Source: FEN-1191 sp964528845
GTDB taxonomy: Bacteria > Pseudomonadota > Gammaproteobacteria > Steroidobacterales > Steroidobacteraceae
Direction: 5' to 3'
Assembly: GCA_964528845.1 (NCBI GenBank)
Contig: CAZGVE010000005.1
Coordinates: 62,001 to 126,000, forward strand
Length of the DNA: 64,000 bases
Position numbers and translations under genes: made by a program. This document shows positions 52,689-60,929 of this stretch, piece by piece. Positions within the stretch are counted from its first letter, which is position 1. Every line of letters begins with the position of its first letter. The notes beneath the pieces were generated by a model that saw only the letters and a program-made list of their open reading frames with translations, had not been told where the DNA came from and searched no databases.

Positions 52689-53696
52689 TCAGGCCGGAAC
52701 CGGCTGATCAGGCTTGCGCGGCTTCCATTTGTAGACGCGCGCGGAATTCTTCCAGAAGTACTTCTCGGCGACCGCCCGCGACTTCTTGGCAAAGAACTGC
52801 TTGACCAGACCGACCTCCTCCGGAATCGTCGCGACCCCGTAGCTGTTCGGGTAATCCGATCCGAAGATCACGCGATCCTCGCCGAACGCCTCGAACAGGA
52901 ACTCGAGCCGGTCGCGGAGGAACGCATAGTCCTTGACGATGAAGCCGTCGCTGGTACGCGGGTGATAGACCTCGGTCAGCTTCACGAAGATATTAGGCTT
53001 GGACGCCATTTCCTTGACCACCGCCTCGTAGGCCTGCTGGATATCCGGCGTCGGATCGAACGACGGCAGGTGGTCCATGATGATGCGCAGCTCCGGCACT
53101 GCATCGGCCAGCATCACGTTGGCCTGCATCAGGTTCATGGTCGGATTGGCGGTGTCGAGGGCGAGGTCGGCCTCCGCCAGCAGTTTGAGATTCGCGACAT
53201 TGTCGGGTTTGAGGACGACCTTGTCGTTGTCGGCGGTGTAGAAGCGGCTGGCCCTGATCGCGCGGAACAGCGGGTCCTTCTGGAAGTGAGTCACATAGCG
53301 GCCAAAGTCGGACTGGTCCGGATTGAGCGTCCCCGAGACCCCGACCATGAACGGATCGGCGCGGCACACATCCAGGTAGAACAGATTGTCATCGATGAAA
53401 AAACTCGACTCGACGACAATCGCGCCGACCACTCCGAGCGGCTTCGCCTGGGCGCTGTACATCGCCGGCAGCGAGGGCTTGTTCAGCGCGCGATATTCCT
53501 TGGAACCCATGTACCCGGCGCCCAGCGGACGGGTATTGTCAAACAGGTGAATGTGAGCGTCGATGATCGGTATGTGATCGACGCTCGCCCCCTGCGCCAG
53601 CGCGCGGCCTGAGGCTGCAGCCGCAGCGACGGCCACGGCGCCCGCGAGGAAATCACGGCGGTTCAAACCCTCCGCGGGAGATTCGGTGTTGTTCAT
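52689..53696 (-). CDS. Tat-exported amidohydrolase-family TIM-barrel protein
   Basis: A 335-residue amidohydrolase of the PDC-hydrolase/ACMSD-like group. Metal-binding elements are IIDAHIHLFD (HxH), IMDHLP (His) and GSDYPNSYG (Asp). A Tat signal (NRRDFLAGAVAVAAAAASG) precedes. Related enzymes open lactone rings or decarboxylate aromatic-derived acids, so it fits a ring-cleavage pathway in the periplasm. A CCCAG/CTGGG inverted repeat lies about 40 bp upstream of the start. Confidence 0.82.
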   Translation of the reverse strand: MNNTESPAEGLNRRDFLAGAVAVAAAAASGRALAQGASVDHIPIIDAHIHLFDNTRPLGAGYMGSKEYRALNKPSLPAMYSAQAKPLGVVGAIVVESSFFIDDNLFYLDVCRADPFMVGVSGTLNPDQSDFGRYVTHFQKDPLFRAIRASRFYTADNDKVVLKPDNVANLKLLAEADLALDTANPTMNLMQANVMLADAVPELRIIMDHLPSFDPTPDIQQAYEAVVKEMASKPNIFVKLTEVYHPRTSDGFIVKDYAFLRDRLEFLFEAFGEDRVIFGSDYPNSYGVATIPEEVGLVKQFFAKKSRAVAEKYFWKNSARVYKWKPRKPDQPVPA

Positions 53697-53734
53697 GTGC
53701 TCGCTCCGTCTGGATGTTCTTTTGAGACTGCGTC

Positions 53735-53752
53735 CCAGTATAAACCCTGGGG
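53735..53752. promoter_or_regulatory. Inverted repeat upstream of the amidohydrolase
   Basis: CCCAG and CTGGG, separated by TATAAACC, form an 18-bp inverted repeat about 40 bp before the start. Its minus strand contains TATACT but otherwise fits sites A-E poorly. Confidence 0.3.
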
Positions 53753-53775
53753 CGCGGCCACGGATTGAGGCGTGG

Positions 53776-54843
53776 CTAGGGATCCGCGCACGACTGGGTG
53801 CAGGTCATCGCCTGCGCGCTGCGGATCACGCCGGAGTCCAGCACCGCGAGCAGCCATTCCGAAACGCCGCCCTGCTGCGTGACCTCATAGCGCTCCCAGT
53901 TGGTGTGTTCGGGTGTTACGGAGGATCGCGCATCGATTCCCGGCTCGAACGGAATATCCAGGCCACCGCTCCCCGAACCACGGAACTGCAATGACTTCAA
54001 TGCGCCCCAGCCGCCGAGCATCTCGATCGGCAGCGCGGAGCCCGAAGTGCCCAGTGTCGGACCGACCGCGCGCTGCTCGAACTCCCGCAGCGCATTGAGC
54101 ATCCGGCGCAGCGCCTGGGCGCCGCGTGGCGCCGTAGTGGGTGCGGTGCTCGCGCGCGCAGCCGCTTCCCGGAAATGCGCGGCCATCGCCGCGTCGAATG
54201 GCAATACCGACAGCGCCACATGCGACAGCTCGGGCGGCAGCAATGCGAACTGCCATTCCACGCGCGTCCAGGCGCGAACGGCATTGACACCATCCCTGGG
54301 AACAGAAAATCGCCACTGGCGGATTGCGGCCACTGCAGCCGCGTCGAGATCGCGATATCCGGTGCTGCGCACCACGCGCAGCTCGCTGGCCCGCCCCTGC
54401 TCGTCGACCAGGACTGCCACCAGCACTTCACCCCGCTCGCCGGCCTGGATCGCAGCGGTCGGAATGACCGGCCGCACCCCGTGCAGGACCACGATGCCCG
54501 CGGAGGATGGTCGGCGCGGCGCGCTATGCTCCGGGAGCACCTCCTCCGGCGCCGGCATGGTTGGGGCGGGCACCGGCGGGCTCTCCAGCGTTATCTCGAC
54601 CGGAACCGGTGTGACCGGTTCATACACATGGGTCAGCCCAGCCGGCGCCATCGTCGGGGCGCGCAGCTCCGGTGGCTGCCGCGGCGCACGGCGCAGGATC
54701 AGGACTTGGAACGGCTGCGCCGGCGGCGCAGGAGGCCCGATGCGCAATGCAGCCACGAGTCCATCGATGAGCAGCAGGTGCGCGATCGCGACGATCAACA
54801 CCGCGGCAGCGCGCGCGAAATACCGCTCTGCAGTCTGGCTCAT
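53776..54843 (-). CDS. TonB-family energy transducer with extended C-terminus
   Basis: A 355-residue protein anchored by a transmembrane helix (RAAAVLIVAIAHLLLIDGL, near residues 11-30). A Pro-rich region (PPAPPAQPFQ, PVPAPTMPAPEEV) spans the periplasm and leads to a TonB C-terminal domain (RPVIPTAAIQAGERGEVLVAV, VRSTGYRDLDAAAVAAIRQW). About 140 further residues follow, including AALPIEMLGG-like and EQRAVGPTLGTSG segments, which are not usual for TonB. No exbB/exbD genes are near. Confidence 0.78.
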   Translation of the reverse strand: MSQTAERYFARAAAVLIVAIAHLLLIDGLVAALRIGPPAPPAQPFQVLILRRAPRQPPELRAPTMAPAGLTHVYEPVTPVPVEITLESPPVPAPTMPAPEEVLPEHSAPRRPSSAGIVVLHGVRPVIPTAAIQAGERGEVLVAVLVDEQGRASELRVVRSTGYRDLDAAAVAAIRQWRFSVPRDGVNAVRAWTRVEWQFALLPPELSHVALSVLPFDAAMAAHFREAAARASTAPTTAPRGAQALRRMLNALREFEQRAVGPTLGTSGSALPIEMLGGWGALKSLQFRGSGSGGLDIPFEPGIDARSSVTPEHTNWERYEVTQQGGVSEWLLAVLDSGVIRSAQAMTCTQSCADP

Positions 54844-54981
54844 CGCCGTAGCGCCCTCCCGGAAACTTGACTATGGCGGCCCCTACTGTAGTCCCGGCCG
54901 CCTCCGGCAGGCCACCCACGGCACCGGCCGCATCGAACCGTATAATCGCGCGCTTCGCCAGGGGTGGAGGTCCGGACATCC

Positions 54982-55743
54982 ATGCAGATTCATCCGACCG
55001 CCGTGATCGAGGACGGCGTGCAGCTGCAGGCCGGCTGCGTCGTCCACGCGCACGCGATCATCCGCAGCCGATGTGAACTCGGCGAGGGCGTGGTCGTGCA
55101 TCCTTTCGCCGTGCTTGGGGGAGATCCGCAGGACCTGCGCTTCGAGGCCGGCACGCCTTCAGGCGTACGCATCGGAGCGCGCACGGTGATCCGCGAGCAC
55201 GTCACGATCAATCGCTCGACGGTCCGCGATGCCTGCACCCAGATCGGCCCGGACTCTTTTCTGATGGCAGCCTGCCACGTGGCCCATGACTGTCACATCG
55301 GAGAGCGCGTCGTGATCGCGAACGCGGTACTGCTGGCTGGCCACGTGCACGTCGGTGATCGCGCGTTCCTCGGCGGCGGCGCGGTCGTGCACCAGTTCTG
55401 CCGCATCGGCGAGGGAGTCATGGTCGGGGGCGGCGCCCGTATCTCGCAGGACGTACCACCATTCTGCCTGGCCACCGAACGCAATGGACTTGTCGGGCTG
55501 AACCTGGTCGGCCTGCGTCGGCGCGGATTCAGCCGCAAGCAGGTGGATGAGCTCAAACGCGCACTGCGCGCGGTCGATGCGACGGTCGGCAATCCGAAGG
55601 AACTCGCCGCCGCTGCCCTGGCCGGCGGCAAGTTCGAGACCGCAGAGGCGCAGCACTTCCTGTCGTTCTTTGCCGGCGGCCGGCGTGGCTTCGTGCGCAC
55701 CCGCCGCGCCAGCGACGCCGATGACCACGCCGCCGGCGGCTAG
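54982..55743 (+). CDS. lpxA: UDP-N-acetylglucosamine acyltransferase (LpxA), solitary and short at the N-terminus
   Basis: A 253-residue left-handed beta-helix acyltransferase. The catalytic His is in MAACHVAHDC (His102), with GHVHVGDRAFLGGGAVVHQFC and the C-terminal LRRRGFSRKQVDELKRA matching LpxA. It attaches the first 3-hydroxyacyl chain to UDP-GlcNAc in lipid A synthesis. The start MQIHPTAV at 54982 is used (GTG at 54964 is less likely). Compared with the remembered E. coli sequence one 18-residue helix coil is missing before QDL. The usual lpxD-fabZ-lpxB neighbours are absent, so it may be a second LpxA. Confidence 0.88.
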   Translation: MQIHPTAVIEDGVQLQAGCVVHAHAIIRSRCELGEGVVVHPFAVLGGDPQDLRFEAGTPSGVRIGARTVIREHVTINRSTVRDACTQIGPDSFLMAACHVAHDCHIGERVVIANAVLLAGHVHVGDRAFLGGGAVVHQFCRIGEGVMVGGGARISQDVPPFCLATERNGLVGLNLVGLRRRGFSRKQVDELKRALRAVDATVGNPKELAAAALAGGKFETAEAQHFLSFFAGGRRGFVRTRRASDADDHAAGG

Positions 55744-56621
55744 CCCGTCATCGCCTGCGGCGCGATGGAGCCGAATCTGCCGCTATTGAAGTCGCTGATT
55801 GCCTCGTGAATCTCCTGCTCGGTGTTCATCACAAACGGCCCGTAACCGACTACGGGTTCGTCGATCGGTGCCCCGCTCAGTACGAGAATGCAGGCGTCAC
55901 TGTTCGCCTCGATGTTCCACGCACGGCCGGGCCGGTCCAGCAGCACCATCTGCGCCTCGCGCGCGATCTCGCTGCCGTTCACGAGCACCGCGCCACGCAG
56001 CACGATCAGAGCGAGCGTGTGCCCGTCAGCGGTGTCGAAATCCGCTGCGTGACCCTGGCCGAGGCGCAGATCCCAGACGTTCATGTCCGTGAAGGTCTGC
56101 GCCGGCCCGCGCGCTCCCTGGTACTCGCCAGCAATGACCCGCAGGCGACCGGCACCCGAGGGCAATACCACCGCGGGAATATGCGCATCCCGCAGGGTCT
56201 GGTAGCGCGGCGCGGCCCGCTTGTCCTTCGCGGGCAGGTTGACCCACAGCTGGACCATCTCGAGCATGCCGCCGGTGCGAGTGAAATCCTGGGAGTGAAA
56301 TTCGTCATGTAGGATGCCGGAAGCCGCCGTCATCCATTGCACGTCTCCGGGTCCGATCCGGCCGCCACCCCCGCTCGAATCCCGGTGCTCGACTTCACCC
56401 TGGTAGACGATGGTGACGGTCTCGAAGCCGCGGTGCGGGTGTTCACCGACTCCCCGCGGCCGCGCGGCGGGCTCGAATTGCGTCGGGCCGGCGTAGTCGA
56501 GCAGCAGGAACGGGCTCAGGGCCTGATTCTGGCTGTGGTACGAGAACAGGGAGCGCACCGGGAATCCATCGCCCACCCAGTGTGGCCGCGGGGCGCTGTA
56601 TACACCGACGATCTTCTTCAT
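55740..56621 (-). CDS. Pirin-family bicupin
   Basis: A 293-residue pirin. Iron-binding residues of the first cupin are visible in GEHPHRGFETVT (two His) and SGILHDEFHS (His and Glu). The start MKKIVGVYSAPRPHWVG is typical. Pirins have quercetinase or regulatory roles. It is divergent from a LysR regulator with a strong palindrome between them, a common pairing in which LysR controls pirin. Its stop shares CTAG with the convergent lpxA stop. Confidence 0.9.
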   Translation of the reverse strand: MKKIVGVYSAPRPHWVGDGFPVRSLFSYHSQNQALSPFLLLDYAGPTQFEPAARPRGVGEHPHRGFETVTIVYQGEVEHRDSSGGGGRIGPGDVQWMTAASGILHDEFHSQDFTRTGGMLEMVQLWVNLPAKDKRAAPRYQTLRDAHIPAVVLPSGAGRLRVIAGEYQGARGPAQTFTDMNVWDLRLGQGHAADFDTADGHTLALIVLRGAVLVNGSEIAREAQMVLLDRPGRAWNIEANSDACILVLSGAPIDEPVVGYGPFVMNTEQEIHEAISDFNSGRFGSIAPQAMTG

Positions 56622-56684
56622 GGGTCACCTCCGTTGGGTTTGTAGCCTATAGGAAGAACGATATACGGATAAGTACGCATTAAT

Positions 56685-56714
56685 GGACTATATTGTCCTT
56701 TTTATAGGACAATA
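56685..56714. promoter_or_regulatory. LysR-type operator between pirin and lysR-like genes
   Basis: TATTGTCCT (56691-56699) and AGGACAATA (56706-56714) form a perfect 9-bp inverted repeat with a 6-base spacer. A further GGAC at 56685-56688 pairs with GTCC at 56695-56698, giving three half-sites. It lies just upstream of the LysR GTG start. Confidence 0.65.
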
Positions 56715-56720
56715 CTTCGT

Positions 56721-57614
56721 GTGCAGGATCTCAATGACCTCTACTACTTCTCGCAGATCGTCGAGCACCGCGGATTTGCCGCCGCAGGCCGTGCGCTCGG
56801 GATCCCGAAGTCCAAACTGAGCCGCCGCCTGGCGGTGCTCGAAGAGCGGCTGGGTGTGCGGCTGATCCAGCGCTCCACGCGTCGCTTCGCGGTGACCGAG
56901 CTGGGCGAGGACTACCTGCAGCATTGCAAGGCAATGCTGATCGAAGCGGAAGCCGCGCAGCAGGCGATCGAGCGCACGCGATCGGAGCCCCGCGGCATCG
57001 TACGACTGACCTGCCCGATTGCGCTGCTCGATACACGCGTCGGAGCGATGGTGGCGGAATTCCTGCTGCGCCACCCGCAAGTGGAGGTGCACCTCGAAGC
57101 GACCGACCGGCGCGTGGATGTGATCAGCGAGGCTGTCGACATTGCGCTGCGCGTTCGAACGCCGCCGCTGCAGGATAGTGGCCTGGTGTTGCGCACGCTC
57201 GCACAGAGCAGCCAGTGTCTGGTCGGTGCGCCGCAACTGCTGCGCCGAGTGGGCATGCCGGTTGCGCCGTCCGATCTGACTGCGCTGCCGAGCATGGATC
57301 TGGGCAGTCCGCAGACCGCGCACGTCTGGAGTCTGCTCGGACCTGAAGGCGCACAGGCCTCGATCCATCACCATCCACGACTGATCACGCGCGGCATGAT
57401 CGCGTTGCGCCTGGCCGCAATCGCCGGCGTCGGGATCGTGCAGCTGCCCTCGCAGATGGTGCACGATGAACTCGCCGCCGGAACGCTGGTGCGGGTATTG
57501 CCGGAGTGGGCGCCGCGGATCGAGATCGTCCACGCGGTCTTCGCCTCGCGCCGTGGCCTGCTGCCCTCGGTGCGCGCGCTGCTGGACTTCCTGGCTAGTC
57601 GATTCGAAGGCTAG
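56721..57614 (+). CDS. LysR-family transcriptional regulator
   Basis: A 297-residue LysR protein. The N-terminal winged HTH reads FAAAGRALGIPKSKLSRRLAVLEERLGVRLIQRSTR, and the C-terminal effector domain has VRLTCPIALLDTRVGAM and GVGIVQLPSQM. GTG 56721 is the start. It is divergent from pirin and probably autoregulates and activates pirin from the palindrome at 56685-56714. Confidence 0.9.
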   Translation: MQDLNDLYYFSQIVEHRGFAAAGRALGIPKSKLSRRLAVLEERLGVRLIQRSTRRFAVTELGEDYLQHCKAMLIEAEAAQQAIERTRSEPRGIVRLTCPIALLDTRVGAMVAEFLLRHPQVEVHLEATDRRVDVISEAVDIALRVRTPPLQDSGLVLRTLAQSSQCLVGAPQLLRRVGMPVAPSDLTALPSMDLGSPQTAHVWSLLGPEGAQASIHHHPRLITRGMIALRLAAIAGVGIVQLPSQMVHDELAAGTLVRVLPEWAPRIEIVHAVFASRRGLLPSVRALLDFLASRFEG

Positions 57615-57919
57615 ACTCGAGCGGCCGATCCGCGCTGCACTTCGCGATTGATGCGCCGTAGCAATTCGAGACCGTTGAGGCTCCGGCCCCTACCGACACG
57701 CGCGCGAGCCCGAAAAGTCATGTCCAGGGCCCCGGAACTCATGGCCTGGGCGCTGGAACTGCAGATGCAGTCGCGGTATCGCGGAGGTGGATGAGCAACC
57801 ATTGATCGGTCTTAGCGAACTAGCGCGAGAGGATTCTTGATGCATTGCACCGCAGGCACCGACATGGGCCCACGCCGCGCCGCAGCAATGGCCGCCGAGG
57901 ATCGAGACGAGCGCCCCAG
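57615..57919. other. Intergenic region between lysR-like and EAL genes
   Basis: About 305 bp with no convincing gene. A 63-codon minus-strand reading frame (57611-57802) has no recognisable family and shares CTAG with the LysR stop. No clear promoter or hairpin was seen. Confidence 0.55.
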
Positions 57920-60319
57920 ATGAATGCGACGCCCGACCCGCGAGTGCAGGAGCGCGATGAGGAAGCGCTCGCGCTGGTGCGCTCGCTGCGCGAACTCGAC
58001 CGTCGGCTCGAATCGCTGAGTATCGATGAGATCAACGCACTGCTGGGCCAGGGAGCCACCGCTCGCCAGCTGCCGCAAGCCCGGGAGCCGGGCCACTCCC
58101 CGGACAGTGCGCTGATCGATTCTCTGCCTGCACATATCGCGGTACTCGATCGCGGCGGCCAAATCATGTCGGTCAACCAAGGCTGGCGACAGTTTGCCGA
58201 CGCGAACGGACTGCATGATCCGACTTACTGCGTCGGTCGCAACTACCCGGATGAGTGCGACCGCGCGGTGGGCGCGGATGCCGAAGAGGCCCACCGCATC
58301 GGTAAGGGCATACGCACCGTGCTCGACGGCGCGGCCGGCAACTTCACAACCGAATACCCGTGCCACTCACCGACGCTGGAGCGCTGGTATCAGCTCAACG
58401 TCATTCCCCTCGCCGTCGCCGCAGTGACCGGCGCTGTCGTGATGCACATGGACATCACGCAGCGCAAGCACGCGGAGCTGCGCGTGGCCTACCTGAGCCG
58501 CATCCATTCGATGCTGAGCCGGATCAACAGCCTGATTGTGCGGGTGCGCTCGCGCGAAACGCTGCTCCAGGAAGCGTGCCGGATCGCGGTCGATGCCGGC
58601 GGCTTCCTGTTCGCGCGGATCGGCATCCTCGATCACGGCACGATGAAGCTGCACCATGCCGGCCTCGCGTGCCGGGACTCGCCGCTGCGCGAGACCATCG
58701 AGCGCATCCTGTCCTCGGACGGCGGCGTGCCGGGTCCGATCATCGCGCAGGCCATCGCCGAGCGGCAGCCGGTCGTCGCAAATGATTCGCAGGCGGATCC
58801 GCGTTCGGGGCTGCTGGCACGGCAAACACAGCTCGGAATCCGCTCCAAGGCGGCGATCCCGATCATTCGCGGCGATGACGTGTTCGGAGTCATGGCGCTG
58901 TATGCCAACGAAAGCCAGTTCTTCCATGGCGAGGAGATCCGGCTGCTCACGCAGCTCAGTCTTGATATTTCCTACGCGCTCGACCATATCGACAAGGAAG
59001 AGCAGCTCCACCATTACGCGTACTACGACCTGCTCACGGGACTGGCCAACCGCACACTGTTCCTCGAGCGCGTGGCCCAGTACATCCGCGATGCCGGCAG
59101 CCGCGGGCGCTCACTCGGTCTGATCGTGATCGACCTGGAGCGCTTCAAGCTCGTGAACGACAGCCTCGGCCGGGCCGCCGGGGACGCACTGCTGTGCCAG
59201 GTGGCCGAATGGCTGACCTTCCTGATCGGCGATGCCAACCTGCTGGCCCGCATCGATGCAGATCATTTCGCGGTGGTCCTGCCAGGGGTGCGCGATGAGC
59301 AGGAGGTCGCGGTCCGGCTCGACCGCGTGATGACCGGCATCATCGATCATCCGTTCCTGGTCGGCGAGGAAGCCGACTACCGGGTCACACCCAAGGCCGG
59401 AGCGGCGATGTTTCCCGACGATGGTTCCAATGCGGAGTACCTGTACCGCCATGCCGAGGCGGCACTGCGCAATGCGAAGTCGGGCGCCCAGCGCTACGTG
59501 TTCTATACCCGGCGCATGAGTGAGGCAGCGGCCAATCGGCTGACCTTGGAGAGTCAACTGCGGCAGGCGCTGGAGCGCGAGGAATTCGTGCTGCATTACC
59601 AGCCGAAAGTCAGCCTCACGGACGGCAAGCTCTGGGGAGCCGAGGCCCTGATCCGCTGGCAGGATCCGCGCACCGGCCTGGTGCCTCCAGGCAAGTTCAT
59701 TCCGCTGCTCGAGGAAACCGGGCTGATCCGCGAGGCTGGTCGATGGGCGATGGCGCAGGCGATCGCCGACTACCTGCGATGGCGCCGCAGCGGACTGGCC
59801 GCCGTTCCGCTGGCGGTCAACGTATCGGCGGTGCAGCTGCGCGACCGCGGGTTCACGCGCCAGATCGAGCAACTGATCGCCGTGGATGCCGCCGCGGCCG
59901 AGGGACTGGAACTGGAGATCACCGAGAGCGTGATCATGGAAGACGTGAACCATGGCATCTCCCACCTGCAGGCAATCCGTGATCTCGGCATCGGTATCGC
60001 AATCGACGACTTCGGTACCGGCTTCTCCTCACTGAGCTATCTGGCGCGGCTGCCGGTGGATGCGCTGAAGATCGATCGCTCGTTCGTCGCCGAACTCGGC
60101 CACACCACGACCGCCTCGGCACTGGTCTCGACGATCATCCAGCTCGCCCATTCGCTCAAGCTCAAGGTCATTGCCGAAGGTGTCGAGACCGCAGACCAGC
60201 GCGCAACCCTGCGCCAACTCGGCTGCGACGAGATGCAGGGCTTCCTGTACAGCCGACCGTTGCCGGCCGAGTTGTTCGAACAGCGCTACCTGCTGACATT
60301 GCCGACGGATCGCGGCTGA
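57920..60319 (+). CDS. PAS-GAF-GGDEF-EAL protein; degenerate GGDEF, intact EAL
   Basis: A 799-residue soluble cyclic-di-GMP signalling protein. After a coiled lead, a PAS-like domain (LPAHIAVLDRGGQIMSVNQGW), a GAF domain (about residues 215-355), a GGDEF-like domain and an EAL domain follow. In the GGDEF domain the signature is replaced by RIDADHFAVV, so cyclase activity is unlikely; YYDLLTGLANR is normal. The EAL domain is complete (EALIRWQDP, ITESVIMED, DDFGTGFSSL, DALKIDRSF, VIAEGVET), predicting phosphodiesterase activity. The start at 57920 is chosen over an Arg-rich extension. Confidence 0.9.
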   Translation: MNATPDPRVQERDEEALALVRSLRELDRRLESLSIDEINALLGQGATARQLPQAREPGHSPDSALIDSLPAHIAVLDRGGQIMSVNQGWRQFADANGLHDPTYCVGRNYPDECDRAVGADAEEAHRIGKGIRTVLDGAAGNFTTEYPCHSPTLERWYQLNVIPLAVAAVTGAVVMHMDITQRKHAELRVAYLSRIHSMLSRINSLIVRVRSRETLLQEACRIAVDAGGFLFARIGILDHGTMKLHHAGLACRDSPLRETIERILSSDGGVPGPIIAQAIAERQPVVANDSQADPRSGLLARQTQLGIRSKAAIPIIRGDDVFGVMALYANESQFFHGEEIRLLTQLSLDISYALDHIDKEEQLHHYAYYDLLTGLANRTLFLERVAQYIRDAGSRGRSLGLIVIDLERFKLVNDSLGRAAGDALLCQVAEWLTFLIGDANLLARIDADHFAVVLPGVRDEQEVAVRLDRVMTGIIDHPFLVGEEADYRVTPKAGAAMFPDDGSNAEYLYRHAEAALRNAKSGAQRYVFYTRRMSEAAANRLTLESQLRQALEREEFVLHYQPKVSLTDGKLWGAEALIRWQDPRTGLVPPGKFIPLLEETGLIREAGRWAMAQAIADYLRWRRSGLAAVPLAVNVSAVQLRDRGFTRQIEQLIAVDAAAAEGLELEITESVIMEDVNHGISHLQAIRDLGIGIAIDDFGTGFSSLSYLARLPVDALKIDRSFVAELGHTTTASALVSTIIQLAHSLKLKVIAEGVETADQRATLRQLGCDEMQGFLYSRPLPAELFEQRYLLTLPTDRG

Positions 60320-60370
60320 GCGCCGCGGCCCGTTGCCAGCCGCATCGAGGAGCGGTACCGGTTCTTTAAT

Positions 60371-60386
60371 GCAACGCTACCGTTGC
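60371..60386. terminator. Small hairpin after the EAL gene
   Basis: GCAACG and CGTTGC form a 6-bp stem with a 4-base loop, followed by GTTTC. It could be a weak terminator of the EAL gene or an operator of the next gene. Confidence 0.35.
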
Positions 60387-60449
60387 GTTTCACATCAGGT
60401 TCGAGTACCGTCGGCTGCGAGTGCCCGATCCACACCGAGGGAGCCACCC

Positions 60450-60929
60450 ATGAGCAGCATCAAGCGGACCGTCCTTGCTCTTGCCGCCGCCGCCCTCGTG
60501 GTTTTGCCGATCGCTCCGGCCGCCGCGGCCGGGCCGCTGCTGCTCGCACCACTCGGGCTCGGCCAGGTGCTCGGCGCCCTCGCGAGAATCGCAACGCTGC
60601 CGCTCATCGCCGCCGCGCAACTGCAGCCGCCGGGTGTCTACCCCCAAGCGCCCGCGTACTACCCGCCGCAGCAGGGCTACTACCCACCACAGCAGGGCTA
60701 CTACCCACCACAGCAGGGCTACTACCCTGCGCCGCAGGCCTACTACCAGCCAGCGCCAGCATCCGGCTATGGGCGCGAGTACGCCTACGCGCCGGCCTAC
60801 GCGCCGGCCCGGCCGCGCTACTACTACCCGGCGCCTCGTGGTGACTACGCACCATACGCGCGCTACGCTGGCTCGTATGCTCCCCACTTTGCCTACCGAT
60901 CCGGCGGGTACGGCTACCGTCGTCGCTGA
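60450..60929 (+). CDS. Secreted Tyr/Pro-repeat protein of unknown function
   Basis: A 159-residue protein with a signal peptide (MSSIKRTVLALAAAALVVL) and a low-complexity mature part. Three YYPPQQG units are followed by YYPAPQA and a Tyr/Ala/Arg-rich tail ending GGYGYRRR. Similar tails occur in small surface or cell-envelope proteins. GGGAG precedes the ATG. The 3' end overlaps the downstream TetR gene by 53 bp. No family assigned. Confidence 0.7.
   Translation: MSSIKRTVLALAAAALVVLPIAPAAAAGPLLLAPLGLGQVLGALARIATLPLIAAAQLQPPGVYPQAPAYYPPQQGYYPPQQGYYPPQQGYYPAPQAYYQPAPASGYGREYAYAPAYAPARPRYYYPAPRGDYAPYARYAGSYAPHFAYRSGGYGYRRR
60657..60740 (+). repeat. 21-bp tandem repeat encoding YYPPQQG
   Basis: Three 21-base units (60657-60677, 60678-60698, 60699-60719) are followed by a diverged fourth. 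The second and third are nearly identical, as after recent duplication. Confidence 0.85.

Noticed and set aside
57611..57802. 63-codon minus-strand frame after the LysR gene
   Set aside because: No family, no ribosome site and a composition expected by chance in GC-rich DNA.
60657..60740. Possible CRISPR-like repeat
   Set aside because: The units are contiguous with no spacers and encode protein.
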